Below, one piece after another: positions 42,325 through 51,025 of a stretch of DNA of 64,000 bases; within the stretch, counting starts at the first letter, position 1; the number at the start of each line of letters is the position of its first letter. The notes under the pieces were generated by a model. That model saw only the letters and a list, made by a program, of their open reading frames with translations, was not told where the DNA came from and ran no database searches. This DNA comes from an uncultured Paracoccaceae bacterium (lineage in GTDB: Bacteria; Pseudomonadota; Alphaproteobacteria; Rhodobacterales; Rhodobacteraceae), in contig CALMJS010000015.1 of the NCBI GenBank assembly GCA_937864535.1, positions 215,670 to 279,669 on the forward strand, read 5' to 3'. Position numbers and translations under genes: made by a program.

Positions 42325-43219
42325 GCCTGACGACGTTTGGCCTGACGCAGGATCAGGCGATTGGACATCTGGCTATGCTGGTGTTTTCGGCACTGGTGGC
42401 GGGGTCGTTTTCTCTGGGGTCGATGGCGGCACCGCATATCGATCCGGCCGCGTTGAATGCGGCGCGGTTCTGGCTGGGCGCGGGCCTGTTGTCGACCATC
42501 GCCGTGGCAACGGGCCGGTTTGACCGCCGCGCCTTTGTCGCGCCGTGGCGGTTCCTGATCCTCGGCGGGCTGTTCGGCATCTACTTTGTCATGATGTTCG
42601 AGGGGCTGAAAACCGCCCCACCGGTCAGTGCCGCTGCCGTCTTTACTCTGACCCCGATTGTCACCGGACTGGCCGCGTGGGTTTTGCTGCGCCAAGTGAT
42701 GACATTTCGCATTGCAGCGGCGCTGGCGATTGGCGGGGCAGGGGCGGTCTGGGTGATTTTTCGCGCCGACCTGAATGCCATTCTGAACTTTCAGATTGGC
42801 AAGGGCGAGATCACCTATTTCTGGGGCTGCGTGTCGCACGCTATTTATACCCCGATGGTGCGCAAACTGAACCGGGGGGAAAACCCCATCATCTTTACCG
42901 TCGGAATGTTGATCGCGGGCGGGATTATCCTGTCGATCTATGGCGGTCCTGCGATCCTCGCGACGGATTGGTCGGCGCTGCCGCTGATCGTCTGGATCAC
43001 TCTGGCCTATACACGATCTTTGCCAGCGCGGCGTCTTTTGTGCTGTTGCAGGTCGGCTCGCTGCGGCTGCCATCGTCCAAGGTGATGGCCTATACCTATC
43101 TCACCCCGACATGGGTGATGTGCTGGGAAATGGCACTGGGCCGGACGCCGCCACCTGTCGCGGTCGTCCTCGGCATCGGTGTGTCGATTGTGGCGCTGCT
43201 GATGTTGCTGCGCGACTAG
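42312..43219 (+). pseudogene. EamA/DMT-family transporter broken by a frameshift
   Basis: Ten-helix drug/metabolite exporter. From the GTG at 42312 the first frame runs through LVFSALVAGSFSLGSMAAP, the first EamA repeat and most of the second to LIVWITLAY at 43010. The next helices (IFASAASFVLLQVGSLRL, then MAYTYLTPTWVM and VAVVLGIGVSIVALLML) continue in another frame to the stop at 43217-43219. Joining them needs one added base or two removed around 43008-43012. The original frame would end in an unrelated tail at 43085. Either a recent pseudogene or a sequencing error. Confidence 0.85.
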
Positions 43220-43554
43220 ACCTCTTCGGGCGGGATAAGGTCCTGATCGCGCAGAACGCCCTCTAGCAGATCCAGATCGAGCGGGTCGAACTGCCCGAAG
43301 GACTGCATCCAGACGCTGGCCATCCGCAAGGAATCCGGCTCCAGTTTACACCATTTGACCCGCCCGCGCTTTTCCTGACTGATCAGTCCGGCATCGGCCA
43401 GCACCTGCAGATGTTTGCTGATGGCGGCCAGCGACATCTGGAACGGCTCTGCCACATCCGTGACGGCCATATCATCCTCTAGCAACATCGACAGGATGGC
43501 GCGGCGGGTCGGGTCGGCTAGGGCGGTAAAGACAGTGTCCAGCGTCTGGGTCAT
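43216..43554 (-). CDS. ArsR-family transcriptional regulator
   Basis: 112-aa winged-helix repressor. It begins TLDTVFTALADPTRRAILSMLL and the recognition helix is MSLAAISKHLQVLADAGLI. There are no metal-binding cysteine pairs, so it is of the non-metal subgroup often paired with SRPBCC proteins; no such gene follows here. The start at 43554 is supported by homology of the N-terminus, and a palindromic operator lies 32 bases upstream. It converges with the broken transporter (4-base overlap). Confidence 0.9.
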   Translation of the reverse strand: MTQTLDTVFTALADPTRRAILSMLLEDDMAVTDVAEPFQMSLAAISKHLQVLADAGLISQEKRGRVKWCKLEPDSLRMASVWMQSFGQFDPLDLDLLEGVLRDQDLIPPEEV

Positions 43555-43585
43555 GAGAGCGATTAAGCCTGCGCCACAAAAAAGG

Positions 43586-43601
43586 TCAACCAATCGGTTG
43601 A
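43586..43601. promoter_or_regulatory. ArsR-type operator upstream of the ArsR gene
   Basis: TCAACC-AATC-GGTTGA, a 6-base dyad typical of the ArsR subgroup with the TLDTVFxALADPTRR start. It is 32 bases before the start codon and next to an A-run, so autorepression is likely. Confidence 0.7.
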
Positions 43602-43783
43602 ATATGCCTTTTGGCCGGATTTTTCCCGTCCGAGAGGTGCGACGTAATGGCGGGAAATCGAGACTTGGAAAATAGTCATTTATAATCAATGTATTGAGTG
43701 AGATAAAAACCTGTATCACGCCTTCTTGACTCATTGGCCCCCAGATCATAGCAAGGCGCCAACCTTCATGGGGGACCGACACA

Positions 43784-44113
43784 GTGGCTGAGCCGTCCAA
43801 TCAGGACCGCCTGCGCGCGCTTGAGACCAAGATCAAGCAAGCCAAACAGGCAGAGCCAACCGTCAACCACATGAAGAAAGACTACTCCCAAGCGCAGCAT
43901 GCGTGGCGGATGGTAACCGAACTTGTCGCCGGTATGTTGATCGGCTTCGTCATCGGGTACGGCCTGGATTATGCCTTTGGCACCATGCCGATATTTCTGG
44001 TGATATTCATATTTCTGGGCTTTGCCGCCGGTGTGAAAACCGTGATTGGCTCGGCGCAGGAACTACAGAGGAAACTGCTGGATCAGTCATCCAGCAAAGA
44101 TGGGGAAAACTGA
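43784..44113 (+). CDS. atpI: ATP synthase protein I
   Basis: 109-aa membrane protein thought to help c-ring assembly. A charged N-terminus is followed by [20 protein letters not shown] and a second hydrophobic segment [14 protein letters not shown]. It starts at GTG with a GGGGGA site. First gene of atpI-B-E-F'-F, the separate F0 operon characteristic of alphaproteobacteria; the F1 genes are not in the window. Confidence 0.92.
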   Translation: MAEPSNQDRLRALETKIKQAKQAEPTVNHMKKDYSQAQHAWRMVTELVAGMLIGFVIGYGLDYAFGTMPIFLVIFIFLGFAAGVKTVIGSAQELQRKLLDQSSSKDGEN

Positions 44114-44114
44114 C

Positions 44115-44870
44115 GTGGCTACCGAAGCACATGGCGAAAGCACCGGCCTTGTATTCCACCCGCTGGACCAGTTCAAAGTAACGCCGCTGTTCGGTGATGG
44201 CCCGGTTGCATTCTACACCATCACGAACGCGACCCTGTGGATGGCTATCGCTGTCCTGTGTGTGATCGCTGTGTTCGTTCTGGGCAGCCGTGGACGCGCT
44301 CTGGTTCCATCGCGGTCGCAGTCGATCGCCGAACTGTTCTACGGCTTTATCTATAAAATGGTCGAAGACGTGACCGGTCACGACGGTGTAAAGTACTTCC
44401 CCTACATCTTTACAGCGTTCCTGTTCATTTTCTTCGCGAACTTCCTCGGCCTGCTGCCGCTGTCGTTCACCCCGACTTCGCACATTGCTGTGACGGCTGT
44501 TCTGGGCTTTGGCGTGTTCTTCATCGTGACCATCATCGGTTTCGTGAAAAACGGCGTCCACTTCCTCGGCCTATTCTGGATGTCGGATGCGCCGCTCGCG
44601 CTGCGCCCCATCATCGCCGTGATCGAAGTCATTTCCTACTTTGTCCGCCCTGTCAGCCACTCGATCCGTCTTGCCGGTAACATCACCGCAGGCCACGCCA
44701 TGATCAAAGTGTTTGCTGGCTTTGCCGCGATTGCCGCTGTGGCCCCTGCCGCTGTCGTCGCAATCTCTGCCGCCTACGCCCTCGAGGTGCTGGTGGCCGG
44801 TATTCAGGCCTACGTGTTCACCATTCTGACCTGCATCTACCTGAAAGACGCGCTGCATCCGGCGCACTAA
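44115..44870 (+). CDS. atpB: ATP synthase F0 subunit a
   Basis: 251-aa membrane stator subunit that forms the proton half-channels. [19 protein letters not shown] holds the essential Arg of the fourth helix, and the last helix contains [22 protein letters not shown] choose GTG 44115 ([20 protein letters not shown]), 1 base after the atpI stop with TGGGGA upstream; an in-frame ATG at 44100 overlaps atpI and has no ribosome site. Confidence 0.94.
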   Translation: MATEAHGESTGLVFHPLDQFKVTPLFGDGPVAFYTITNATLWMAIAVLCVIAVFVLGSRGRALVPSRSQSIAELFYGFIYKMVEDVTGHDGVKYFPYIFTAFLFIFFANFLGLLPLSFTPTSHIAVTAVLGFGVFFIVTIIGFVKNGVHFLGLFWMSDAPLALRPIIAVIEVISYFVRPVSHSIRLAGNITAGHAMIKVFAGFAAIAAVAPAAVVAISAAYALEVLVAGIQAYVFTILTCIYLKDALHPAH

Positions 44871-44926
44871 TCAGACCTAGGTCCGAATATCCTATCCAGC
44901 CAATTCCATCGTAAGGAGATACAATC

Positions 44927-45163
44927 ATGGAAGGCAATATCGCTCAGCTCGGTCAGTTCATCGGCGCCGGCCTCGGTGCTATCGGTTCCGGCCTGGCCGC
45001 CATCGGTGTTGGCAACGTTGCTGCCAACTACCTGGCAGGCGCTCTGCGTAACCCGTCGGCTGCTGCTTCGCAGACCGCCACCCTGTTCATCGGCCTCGCC
45101 TTTGCAGAAGCTCTGGGGATCTTCTCGTTCCTCGTTGCTCTGCTGCTGATGTTCGCCGTCTAA
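44927..45163 (+). CDS. atpE: ATP synthase F0 subunit c
   Basis: 78-aa proteolipid forming the rotor ring. Two helices joined by the polar loop RNPSA; the ion-binding carboxylate is Glu61 in [10 protein letters not shown]. The first helix has the GxGxG-type packing motif ([17 protein letters not shown]). The surrounding residues do not show a sodium-binding pattern, so proton coupling is expected. Strong ribosome site AAGGAGA. Confidence 0.97.
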   Translation: MEGNIAQLGQFIGAGLGAIGSGLAAIGVGNVAANYLAGALRNPSAAASQTATLFIGLAFAEALGIFSFLVALLLMFAV

Positions 45164-45246
45164 TCACCTGACGCATCCTTACGGTCGGGGCGCGCGGGCA
45201 CGCCCGCGCCCCCGATGACACCAAGGGTCCGACGGAGAGAGACGAG

Positions 45247-45873
45247 ATGACAGACACCACCACAGAAGCTGCACATACTGCTGCCGATGCTGCCAACACT
45301 GTAGCCGATACTGCGCATGACGCAGCGGCAGCTGTGGCACATGGCGCGGCTGATGTCGCCGCTCACGGGGCCGAGGCCGGCGGTGCGGCAATGCCGCAGC
45401 TGGACCCCTCGACCTTTTCGAACCAGATTTTCTGGCTTCTGGTCACGCTCGTCGTGATCTACTTCGTGCTGTCCCGTATCGCCCTGCCGCGCATCAGCGC
45501 GGTTCTGGCTGAACGGTCCGGTACGATCTCGAACGATATCGCTGCTGCAGAAGAGCTGAAAGTTCGCGCAGTCGAGGCCGAAGCTGCCTACGACAAAGCG
45601 CTGGCCGATGCCCGCACCGAAGCTGCCCGTATCGTCGCCGAGGCCAAGGCCGCCATTCAGGCCGACCTTGATGCCGAAATCGCCAAGGCTGATGCAGCGA
45701 TTGCTGCCAAAACCGCCGAAAGCGAAAAGGCGATCGCCGAAATCCGCGCCAACGCACTGACCAGCGTCACCGAGGTGGCCAAGGACACTGCTGCCGCCGT
45801 GATCGAGGCACTGGGTGGCGCCGCTGATGCTGCTGCCGTTGACGCTGCCGTTGCCGCGCAGATGAAGGGCTAA
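45247..45873 (+). CDS. atpF': ATP synthase F0 subunit b'
   Basis: 208-aa peripheral-stalk subunit. A membrane helix ([20 protein letters not shown], about 58-77) is followed by a long Ala/Glu-rich coiled coil. The first 48 residues are an unusual extension rich in Ala, Asp, His and Thr with repeated AAD/AAH units. Having both b' and b is typical of photosynthetic and related alphaproteobacteria. It precedes atpF by 4 bases. Confidence 0.95.
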   Translation: MTDTTTEAAHTAADAANTVADTAHDAAAAVAHGAADVAAHGAEAGGAAMPQLDPSTFSNQIFWLLVTLVVIYFVLSRIALPRISAVLAERSGTISNDIAAAEELKVRAVEAEAAYDKALADARTEAARIVAEAKAAIQADLDAEIAKADAAIAAKTAESEKAIAEIRANALTSVTEVAKDTAAAVIEALGGAADAAAVDAAVAAQMKG

Positions 45874-45877
45874 GACC

Positions 45878-46450
45878 ATGAAGAAACTTCTCGTCCCCGC
45901 CCTGATCCTCGCAGCACAACCGGCACTGGCATCCACCAAGAACGTCCTGTCGGCAGAGTTCTACTCGCTGCACAATACCGACTTCATCGTTCTGCTGGCC
46001 TTCCTGCTGTTCATCGGCGTGTTGGTCTACCTCAAGGTCCCCGGCCAGATCGGCGGCATGCTGGACAAGCGTGCAACCACCATCCGCTCGGAACTGGACG
46101 AAGCCCGCGCCCTGCGCGAAGAGGCCCAGTCGCTGCTCGCCTCCTATGAGCGCAAGCAGAAGGACGTCGCGCAACAGGCTGCCCGCATCGTTTCGACCGC
46201 CAAGGAAGAAGCCGAACGCGCCGCAGCACAGGCCCGCGAAGACATCGCAGCCTCTGTGGCCCGTCGTCTGGTCGCAGCCGAAGAGCAGCTCACCGCTGCC
46301 CAGAACGCTGCCATCAAGGAAGTCCGTGACCGTGCCGTGACCGTTGCGATTGCTGCCGCCCAGGAGGTCATCACCAAGCAGATGACCGCTGCCGATGGCA
46401 ACAAGCTGATCGACGACGCGATTGCAACGATCGACGCCAAGCTGCACTAA
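45878..46450 (+). CDS. atpF: ATP synthase F0 subunit b
   Basis: 190-aa peripheral-stalk subunit. It starts with a cleavable-looking hydrophobic segment (MKKLLVPALILAAQPALA), then the membrane helix FIVLLAFLLFIGVLVYLKVP and a long charged coiled coil ending near VITKQMTAADGNKLIDDAI. Last gene of the F0 operon, followed by a strong terminator. Confidence 0.95.
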   Translation: MKKLLVPALILAAQPALASTKNVLSAEFYSLHNTDFIVLLAFLLFIGVLVYLKVPGQIGGMLDKRATTIRSELDEARALREEAQSLLASYERKQKDVAQQAARIVSTAKEEAERAAAQAREDIAASVARRLVAAEEQLTAAQNAAIKEVRDRAVTVAIAAAQEVITKQMTAADGNKLIDDAIATIDAKLH

Positions 46451-46476
46451 GCCGCCGCGCCGACGTATTGAATTAG

Positions 46477-46508
46477 GCCCGCTGGTTCGCCAGCGGGCTT
46501 TTTCTTTG
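46477..46508 (+). terminator. Rho-independent terminator of the ATP synthase F0 operon
   Basis: A 9-base stem GCCCGCTGG / CCAGCGGGC (46477-46485 with 46490-46498), UUCG tetraloop, then TTTTTCTTTG. It is 26 bases after the atpF stop. Confidence 0.93.
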
Positions 46509-46567
46509 CCTTTGTGCCGTAAATATCCCGGGGTGAATGGCCGTAGGCCAGAGGGGCAGCGCCCCTC
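46509..46567 (+). repeat. Dispersed intergenic palindromic repeat, copy B
   Basis: CCTTTGTGCC, AAATATCCCGGGG, a central TGAATGGCCGTAGGCCAGA and then GGGGCAGCGCCCC. Nearly identical to copy D apart from a few bases. It lies between the F0-operon terminator and the 3' end of the GntR gene. Confidence 0.85.
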
Positions 46568-47335
46568 CTATCGCTCCAACTCTTGCTGATAGCGTTTTTG
46601 CGCGATGGCCTCGTTGCGATCCGCCTTCTGATGATCGTGAAGCGCCTGTTGGACAAAGTCCAGATGGCGTGCGACGGCTGCTCTCGCCGCCTCCGGATTG
46701 CGCGCCTGCAGGGCGTCGTTGATCATGCGATGCTGTTCCAGCAATTCGCCTCGTGTGGTCCGCTGCTTGAACATGATTTGGCGATTGTAGAACACGCCTT
46801 CACGCAGCAACTGATACATCGATCGCATCATGTGCAGCATGACAACATTATGGCTGGCTTCGATGATGGCCAGATGGAAATCCGCGTCCAGCCGTGCCTC
46901 GTCGGCCGAATTGCGTTTGGGGTGCGCAGCTTCCATCTTCTTGAAAATGGTATCGATCACTTTGAGATCGGTTTCGGAACCTAGCCGTGCCGCGCGTTCG
47001 GCCGCGAGCCCCTCCATATCCCGACGAAAATCGATGTAGTCAAAAACCGCTTCGTCATGGGTCGAGAACAATTTGACCAGCGCATCGGAAAAGGCCGATC
47101 CCAGAACGTCACCGACAAACACCCCGGCACCGGCCCGGCTGATCAGCAGGCCGCGGTCTTGCAAATCCGACAAGGCCTCGCGCAGAGATGGTCTGGAAAC
47201 CCCGAGGCGTTCGCTCAATTCCCGTTCCGCAGGCAGCCGTTCCCCGGGGCGTAAAATACCACGCAGGATGAGGCCCTCTATTTGCCGAACAACCTCTTGG
47301 GACAGTTTTTCTTGGGTTATCTTTTCAAATGGCAT
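46568..47335 (-). CDS. GntR-family regulator, FadR/FCD subgroup
   Basis: 255-aa repressor. The N-terminal winged helix contains LRPGERLPAERELSERLGVSRPSLREAL, the diagnostic GntR motif. The all-helical FCD domain follows, with Asp and His residues suited to bind a metal and a carboxylic acid (DADFHLAIIEASHN, and H in EQHRMINDAL). Such proteins (PdhR, LldR, GlcC) respond to pyruvate, lactate or glycolate. A palindromic operator lies 15 bases upstream of its start, so it probably represses itself; the other targets are not adjacent. Confidence 0.9.
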   Translation of the reverse strand: MPFEKITQEKLSQEVVRQIEGLILRGILRPGERLPAERELSERLGVSRPSLREALSDLQDRGLLISRAGAGVFVGDVLGSAFSDALVKLFSTHDEAVFDYIDFRRDMEGLAAERAARLGSETDLKVIDTIFKKMEAAHPKRNSADEARLDADFHLAIIEASHNVVMLHMMRSMYQLLREGVFYNRQIMFKQRTTRGELLEQHRMINDALQARNPEAARAAVARHLDFVQQALHDHQKADRNEAIAQKRYQQELER

Positions 47336-47349
47336 GCGGCCCTCCGATT

Positions 47350-47366
47350 GGTCAGAATATATGACC
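47350..47366. promoter_or_regulatory. FCD-GntR operator upstream of the GntR gene
   Basis: GGTCA-N7-TGACC (within TTGGTCAGAATATATGACC), matching the TGGTCnn...ACCA-like dyads of FadR-subgroup regulators. It ends 14 bases before the start codon and overlaps the likely -10 region (AATATATG). Confidence 0.65.
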
Positions 47367-47391
47367 GCTTGTTCCGAAGGGCAACAAATCG

Positions 47392-47420
47392 AAAACGCCG
47401 TCCCATGACAGGACGGCGTT
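47392..47420 (-). terminator. Rho-independent terminator after the OmpA-like gene
   Basis: A 10-base perfect stem AACGCCGTCC / GGACGGCGTT (47394-47403 with 47411-47420) and 7-base loop, followed on the minus strand by TTCGATTTG, 14 bases beyond the stop codon. Confidence 0.8.
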
Positions 47421-47434
47421 CCGGTCAGGCAGGG

Positions 47435-48094
47435 TTAGCCGTTCGGCGTAATGATGATCTCGACCCGGCGGTTCTGCGCACGCCCGGCTGCGGTCAGGTT
47501 ATCGGCAACCGGCTGGTTCTCGCCGCGACCGATGGACTGAATGCGCGACGGCGTCACACCAGCGTTGATCAGGACCGAAGAAACAGCGCTTGCACGGCGT
47601 TGTGACAGGTCCTGATTGTAGGCGGCGCTGCCGGTGTTGTCCGTGTGGCCAATGACGGTCACAACCGACCCGGGATAGTTGTTCAGCGAACGGGCGAGCG
47701 CATAGAGGTCGCTCTGCAGCGCGCCAGTCAGTGTTGCGCTGTCGGTGGCAAAGAGAATGTCCTGCGGCATCGTGACGATCAGCGACTGACCCGTGTTCAC
47801 GATGGTGGTCTGATTACCCAATTGCTGGCGCAGTTCAGCCTCTTGGCGGTCGAGAGCCGCACCACCCGCATAGCCAAGGCCGCCGCCGATCGCCGCGCCA
47901 AGGATTGCGCCACGGCGGCGTGCATCGAGGTCGTTTCCGCCGGTCGAAGCGCCGAGCAGCGCACCACCCACGGCACCGACCAAGGCGCCTGTTTGGCTAT
48001 TGTGGTTCGGGTTCGCGGGGTCGGTCATTTCACATGCGGTCAGGCCAACCAAAGCGGTAGCGGCGATCAAGAGAGAAGAGCGAGCGAGAATCAT
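47435..48094 (-). CDS. OmpA-family outer-membrane lipoprotein
   Basis: 219-aa lipoprotein. Signal sequence with lipobox LTAC (start MILARSSLLIAATALVGLTAC), a Gly/Ala-rich glycine-zipper segment (TGALVGAVGGALLGAS ... GAILGAAIGGGLGYAGGAAL, about 40-85), then an OmpA domain with VIGHTDNTGSAAYNQDLSQRR that binds peptidoglycan. It probably tethers the outer membrane to the cell wall. Start at 48094 is chosen for the signal peptide; a weak CAGGAT lies upstream. Confidence 0.9.
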   Translation of the reverse strand: MILARSSLLIAATALVGLTACEMTDPANPNHNSQTGALVGAVGGALLGASTGGNDLDARRRGAILGAAIGGGLGYAGGAALDRQEAELRQQLGNQTTIVNTGQSLIVTMPQDILFATDSATLTGALQSDLYALARSLNNYPGSVVTVIGHTDNTGSAAYNQDLSQRRASAVSSVLINAGVTPSRIQSIGRGENQPVADNLTAAGRAQNRRVEIIITPNG

Positions 48095-48231
48095 GGTGAC
48101 GTCCAATCCTGTCTGCGCACGACGAGCGTGCAATGCGGCCGACTTATGCGGCAGTTTGTGTCTGTTATCCAATAACGAGGAAGCCCCCAGCAAAGTTCCG
48201 CTCATCATCTTTTCGAGAGCAGGTGCCAGGT

Positions 48232-48286
48232 TGGGGGCTCTGCCCCCGTCCCTGCGGGACTCCCCCGAGGTATTTGGAGAAAAGTG
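48232..48286 (-). repeat. Dispersed intergenic palindromic repeat, copy C
   Basis: Reverse orientation: GGGGGCTCTGCCCCC, a short GTCCCTGCGGGAC hairpin, then CCCCCGAGGTATTT. It lies 46 bases upstream of the nth start, between the OmpA-like gene and nth. Confidence 0.85.
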
Positions 48287-48331
48287 AAACGGCGGGGTTG
48301 TCCGGCGCCGACCTTTGCGCGAAACAGGCGC

Positions 48332-48976
48332 ATGGCCAAGCAGCTAGATTATCATACGATCTACGAAATCTTCGATCGGTTCCGTGCCTCCGAGGCAGAG
48401 CCGAAGGGGGAATTGTATCACACCAATGCCTATACTCTGGTTGTTGCGGTCGCCCTTTCGGCCCAGGCAACCGATGCAGGTGTGAACAGGGCGACGCATT
48501 CGCTGTTCCAGATCGCCGACACGCCGCAGAAAATGCTGGACCTCGGCGAAGAGGCGCTGACAGAGCACATCAAGACGATCGGGTTATTCCGCCAGAAAGC
48601 CAAGAATGTGATCAAACTGAGCCGCATTTTGGTGGAGGATTATGGCGGTATTGTTCCGTCGAGCAGAGCGGCGTTGCAATCCTTGCCCGGCGTGGGGCGC
48701 AAGACGGCGAACGTCGTCTTGAATATGTGGTGGCATTTTCCCGCACAAGCCGTTGACACGCATATCTTTCGGTTGGGAAATCGTTCCGGTATCGCGCCTG
48801 GCAAAGATGTCGATGCGGTGGAGCGGGCTATCGAAGACCATATCCCTGCCGAGTTTCAGCTCCATGCGCATCACTGGATGATTTTGCACGGTCGCTACGT
48901 TTGTTTGGCGCGCAAACCTAAGTGTGCGGCCTGTCAAATCCGCGATCTGTGCCAGTTTGAGGAAAAGAACCTATGA
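48332..48976 (+). CDS. nth: Endonuclease III
   Basis: 214-aa base-excision DNA glycosylase/AP lyase for oxidised pyrimidines. The helix-hairpin-helix LPGVGRKTANVVL contains the catalytic Lys, and VDTHIFRL the catalytic Asp. The [4Fe-4S] loop is C-x6-C-x2-C-x5-C (CLARKPKCAACQIRDLC). The start at 48332 fits the family length; the frame is open to 48284, within the repeat. It overlaps the next kinase gene by ATGA. Confidence 0.95.
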   Translation: MAKQLDYHTIYEIFDRFRASEAEPKGELYHTNAYTLVVAVALSAQATDAGVNRATHSLFQIADTPQKMLDLGEEALTEHIKTIGLFRQKAKNVIKLSRILVEDYGGIVPSSRAALQSLPGVGRKTANVVLNMWWHFPAQAVDTHIFRLGNRSGIAPGKDVDAVERAIEDHIPAEFQLHAHHWMILHGRYVCLARKPKCAACQIRDLCQFEEKNL

Positions 48977-49965
48977 AAACGTATCAGGTTGTCGGTATCG
49001 GCAACGCTATGGTGGACATTCTTACCCGTGCCCAAGACGGTTTCCTGGCCGATGCCGGAATCGAAAAGGGTATCATGCAGCTGATCGATATGGATCGTGC
49101 TGTAGATCTCTATGCCAAGATTGGACCTGCCCGCGAGGTTTCAGGTGGATCGGCAGCCAATACCATCGCCGGGATTGCGCATCTGGGTGGCAAGACCGCC
49201 TATGTCGGCAAGGTCAAGGACGACCAACTGGGCGCCATCTTTGCGCATGACTTGCGGGCCCAGGGCGCTGTGTACCAAACCGCACTGGCGCCGAAATCTG
49301 CAGAGCACGAAACCGGGCGCTGCATCGTGATCGTGACCCCCGATGGCGAGCGGTCGATGAATACCTACCTCGGTGTCACCGAATTTCTCACACCGGCTGA
49401 CATTGATCCGGCTATGATGTCGGATGCGGACTGGATCTATCTTGAGGGCTATCGGTTTGACGGTCCCGAAAGCCATGCCGCGTTCGCCAAGGCAATCGAG
49501 GCCTGCAAATCGAGTGGCGGTCGGGTGTCCATTACGCTGTCTGACCCTTTCTGCGTCGCGCGGCATCGCGATGCGTTTCGGACGATGATCCGGGATCACG
49601 TTGATCTGCTCTTCTGCAACCGGGCCGAAATGTTGTCGATGTATCAAACCGAGGATTTCGATGCCGCGCTGGCCCAGGCGGCGCAGGAGGTTGCGATTGT
49701 GGCCTGTACCGATAGCGAAAACGGCGCCCATATTTTGTCAAATGGACAACGCTGGCATGCCCCTGCTGTTCCGACGTCGATTGTGGACGCGACCGGTGCG
49801 GGCGATCTGTTCGCGGGCGCTTTCCTATGGGGCCTGACCCAGGGCGCGAGCCTCGAAAACTGCGGACGAATGGGATGCGTTGCTGCCTCTGAGGTTATTT
49901 CGCACATCGGTGCGCGCCCCGAGGCAAACCTCAAGGACTTGTTTGTCCGTCACGGTCTCCTCTGA
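48973..49965 (+). CDS. PfkB-family carbohydrate/nucleoside kinase (adenosine kinase-like)
   Basis: 330-aa ribokinase-fold kinase. N-terminal signature GGSAANTIAGIAHLGGKTAYVGKVKDD (about 59-85) and C-terminal signature DATGAGDLFAGAFLWGL with the catalytic Asp. Rhodobacterial members are annotated as adenosine kinase, but sugar substrates cannot be excluded. It is translationally coupled to nth (ATGA). Confidence 0.92.
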   Translation: MKTYQVVGIGNAMVDILTRAQDGFLADAGIEKGIMQLIDMDRAVDLYAKIGPAREVSGGSAANTIAGIAHLGGKTAYVGKVKDDQLGAIFAHDLRAQGAVYQTALAPKSAEHETGRCIVIVTPDGERSMNTYLGVTEFLTPADIDPAMMSDADWIYLEGYRFDGPESHAAFAKAIEACKSSGGRVSITLSDPFCVARHRDAFRTMIRDHVDLLFCNRAEMLSMYQTEDFDAALAQAAQEVAIVACTDSENGAHILSNGQRWHAPAVPTSIVDATGAGDLFAGAFLWGLTQGASLENCGRMGCVAASEVISHIGARPEANLKDLFVRHGLL

Positions 49966-49996
49966 AGGGCATAGCGCGGCTCGACACCGCGCTTTC

Positions 49997-50057
49997 ATCT
50001 TTCCTGAAATACCTCGGGGGTGAATGGCCGCAGGCCAGAGGGGGCAGCGCCCCCCTC
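49997..50057 (+). repeat. Dispersed intergenic palindromic repeat, copy D
   Basis: AAATACCTCGGGGG, TGAATGGCCGCAGGCCAGA, then GGGGGCAGCGCCCCC. It fills the gap between the convergent kinase and sulfotransferase genes and may serve as a transcription stop for both. Confidence 0.85.
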
Positions 50058-50059
50058 CT

Positions 50060-50878
50060 TTAGTCCCCCAGTTTTGCGTGGACCTCGTCCAGATCTATTT
50101 CCCCGGTTGGCATCTTGTTGCCGGGGTTTTCAAAGTCATATTTGAACAACAAGAAGTCTTTCTTGTAGATCTCGTATACGAGGTGCATCGACAGATCGTC
50201 GAAATAGTCCTCGACCGGGTGGGCGCGTTTGGGTCCATGGCCCTCGGATTCGTTGAACCGCGGGATAGATTTGAGATCGACCGGATGCGGCGTACGGATG
50301 TTGTCCAGAACGGATTGCATCCCGTCATTGAACTTCTCTGTCCAGAAAATGTTATTGTACCGACCGCCATTGACGATGAATGTCGAGATATGGCCCGACA
50401 TTGCCGACCAATGGATATCGGGCTCCATCGGGCGCTTCCAACGGATGGTGTCGCGGGTGAACAGCAGGAACCGGCGGAAGGATTTGATCTGGTCGAAATC
50501 GAACCCGTCCTCGGGGCTTCCGACGTCTATACCGTATTTTTGAATGAGTTGCGGCACGAGGTTCCCGCGATACCGTTTGCCGTTCCGCTGGATGCCGCAA
50601 ATTTTGTCAAAGAATGACGACAAGATTCGGGTGTAGGGATTACGTACACAGGTAAAGGCATAGGTTTGTTGGGCCTTGACGTTGCGGGTAATCGGCTCCT
50701 GGCTGGCGTCTTGTGACCATTTGTGCATACCAGAGGTACTGTCATGGATGTCACCGTCAAAGAACCGGCCATGGTCGGAATAGTACATGATCTGGCCGAT
50801 CGTCGAGCAGGCGCACTTTGGTACGACCCGGTAGACGACGCTTTCACTTTCGGTCATCCAGGTTCCCGGAAATCCCAT
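50060..50878 (-). CDS. Sulfotransferase family 2-like protein
   Basis: 272-aa protein with the PAPS-binding loop VPKCACSTI (residues about 19-27) and the second motif CVRNPYTRILSSFFDK, the pattern of carbohydrate sulfotransferases (Sulfotransfer_2, chondroitin/heparan type). It lacks a signal or membrane anchor, so it would act in the cytoplasm. It is divergent from a GT14 glycosyltransferase 147 bases away, which suggests both modify a surface polysaccharide. The acceptor is unknown. Confidence 0.85.
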   Translation of the reverse strand: MGFPGTWMTESESVVYRVVPKCACSTIGQIMYYSDHGRFFDGDIHDSTSGMHKWSQDASQEPITRNVKAQQTYAFTCVRNPYTRILSSFFDKICGIQRNGKRYRGNLVPQLIQKYGIDVGSPEDGFDFDQIKSFRRFLLFTRDTIRWKRPMEPDIHWSAMSGHISTFIVNGGRYNNIFWTEKFNDGMQSVLDNIRTPHPVDLKSIPRFNESEGHGPKRAHPVEDYFDDLSMHLVYEIYKKDFLLFKYDFENPGNKMPTGEIDLDEVHAKLGD

Positions 50879-51025
50879 ACTTGCTCCTATTGATGCACCT
50901 GCTTTGTCGTTTGGTCTTTTCGCAGGGGCTTATCGTCATTACAAACCAAACAAGCCCTGTCTTTTCAATGGTTGATTGGGGTACCACCCGGGCGGAATGT
51001 CGCTCTTGAACATTTGAACGCTGCA

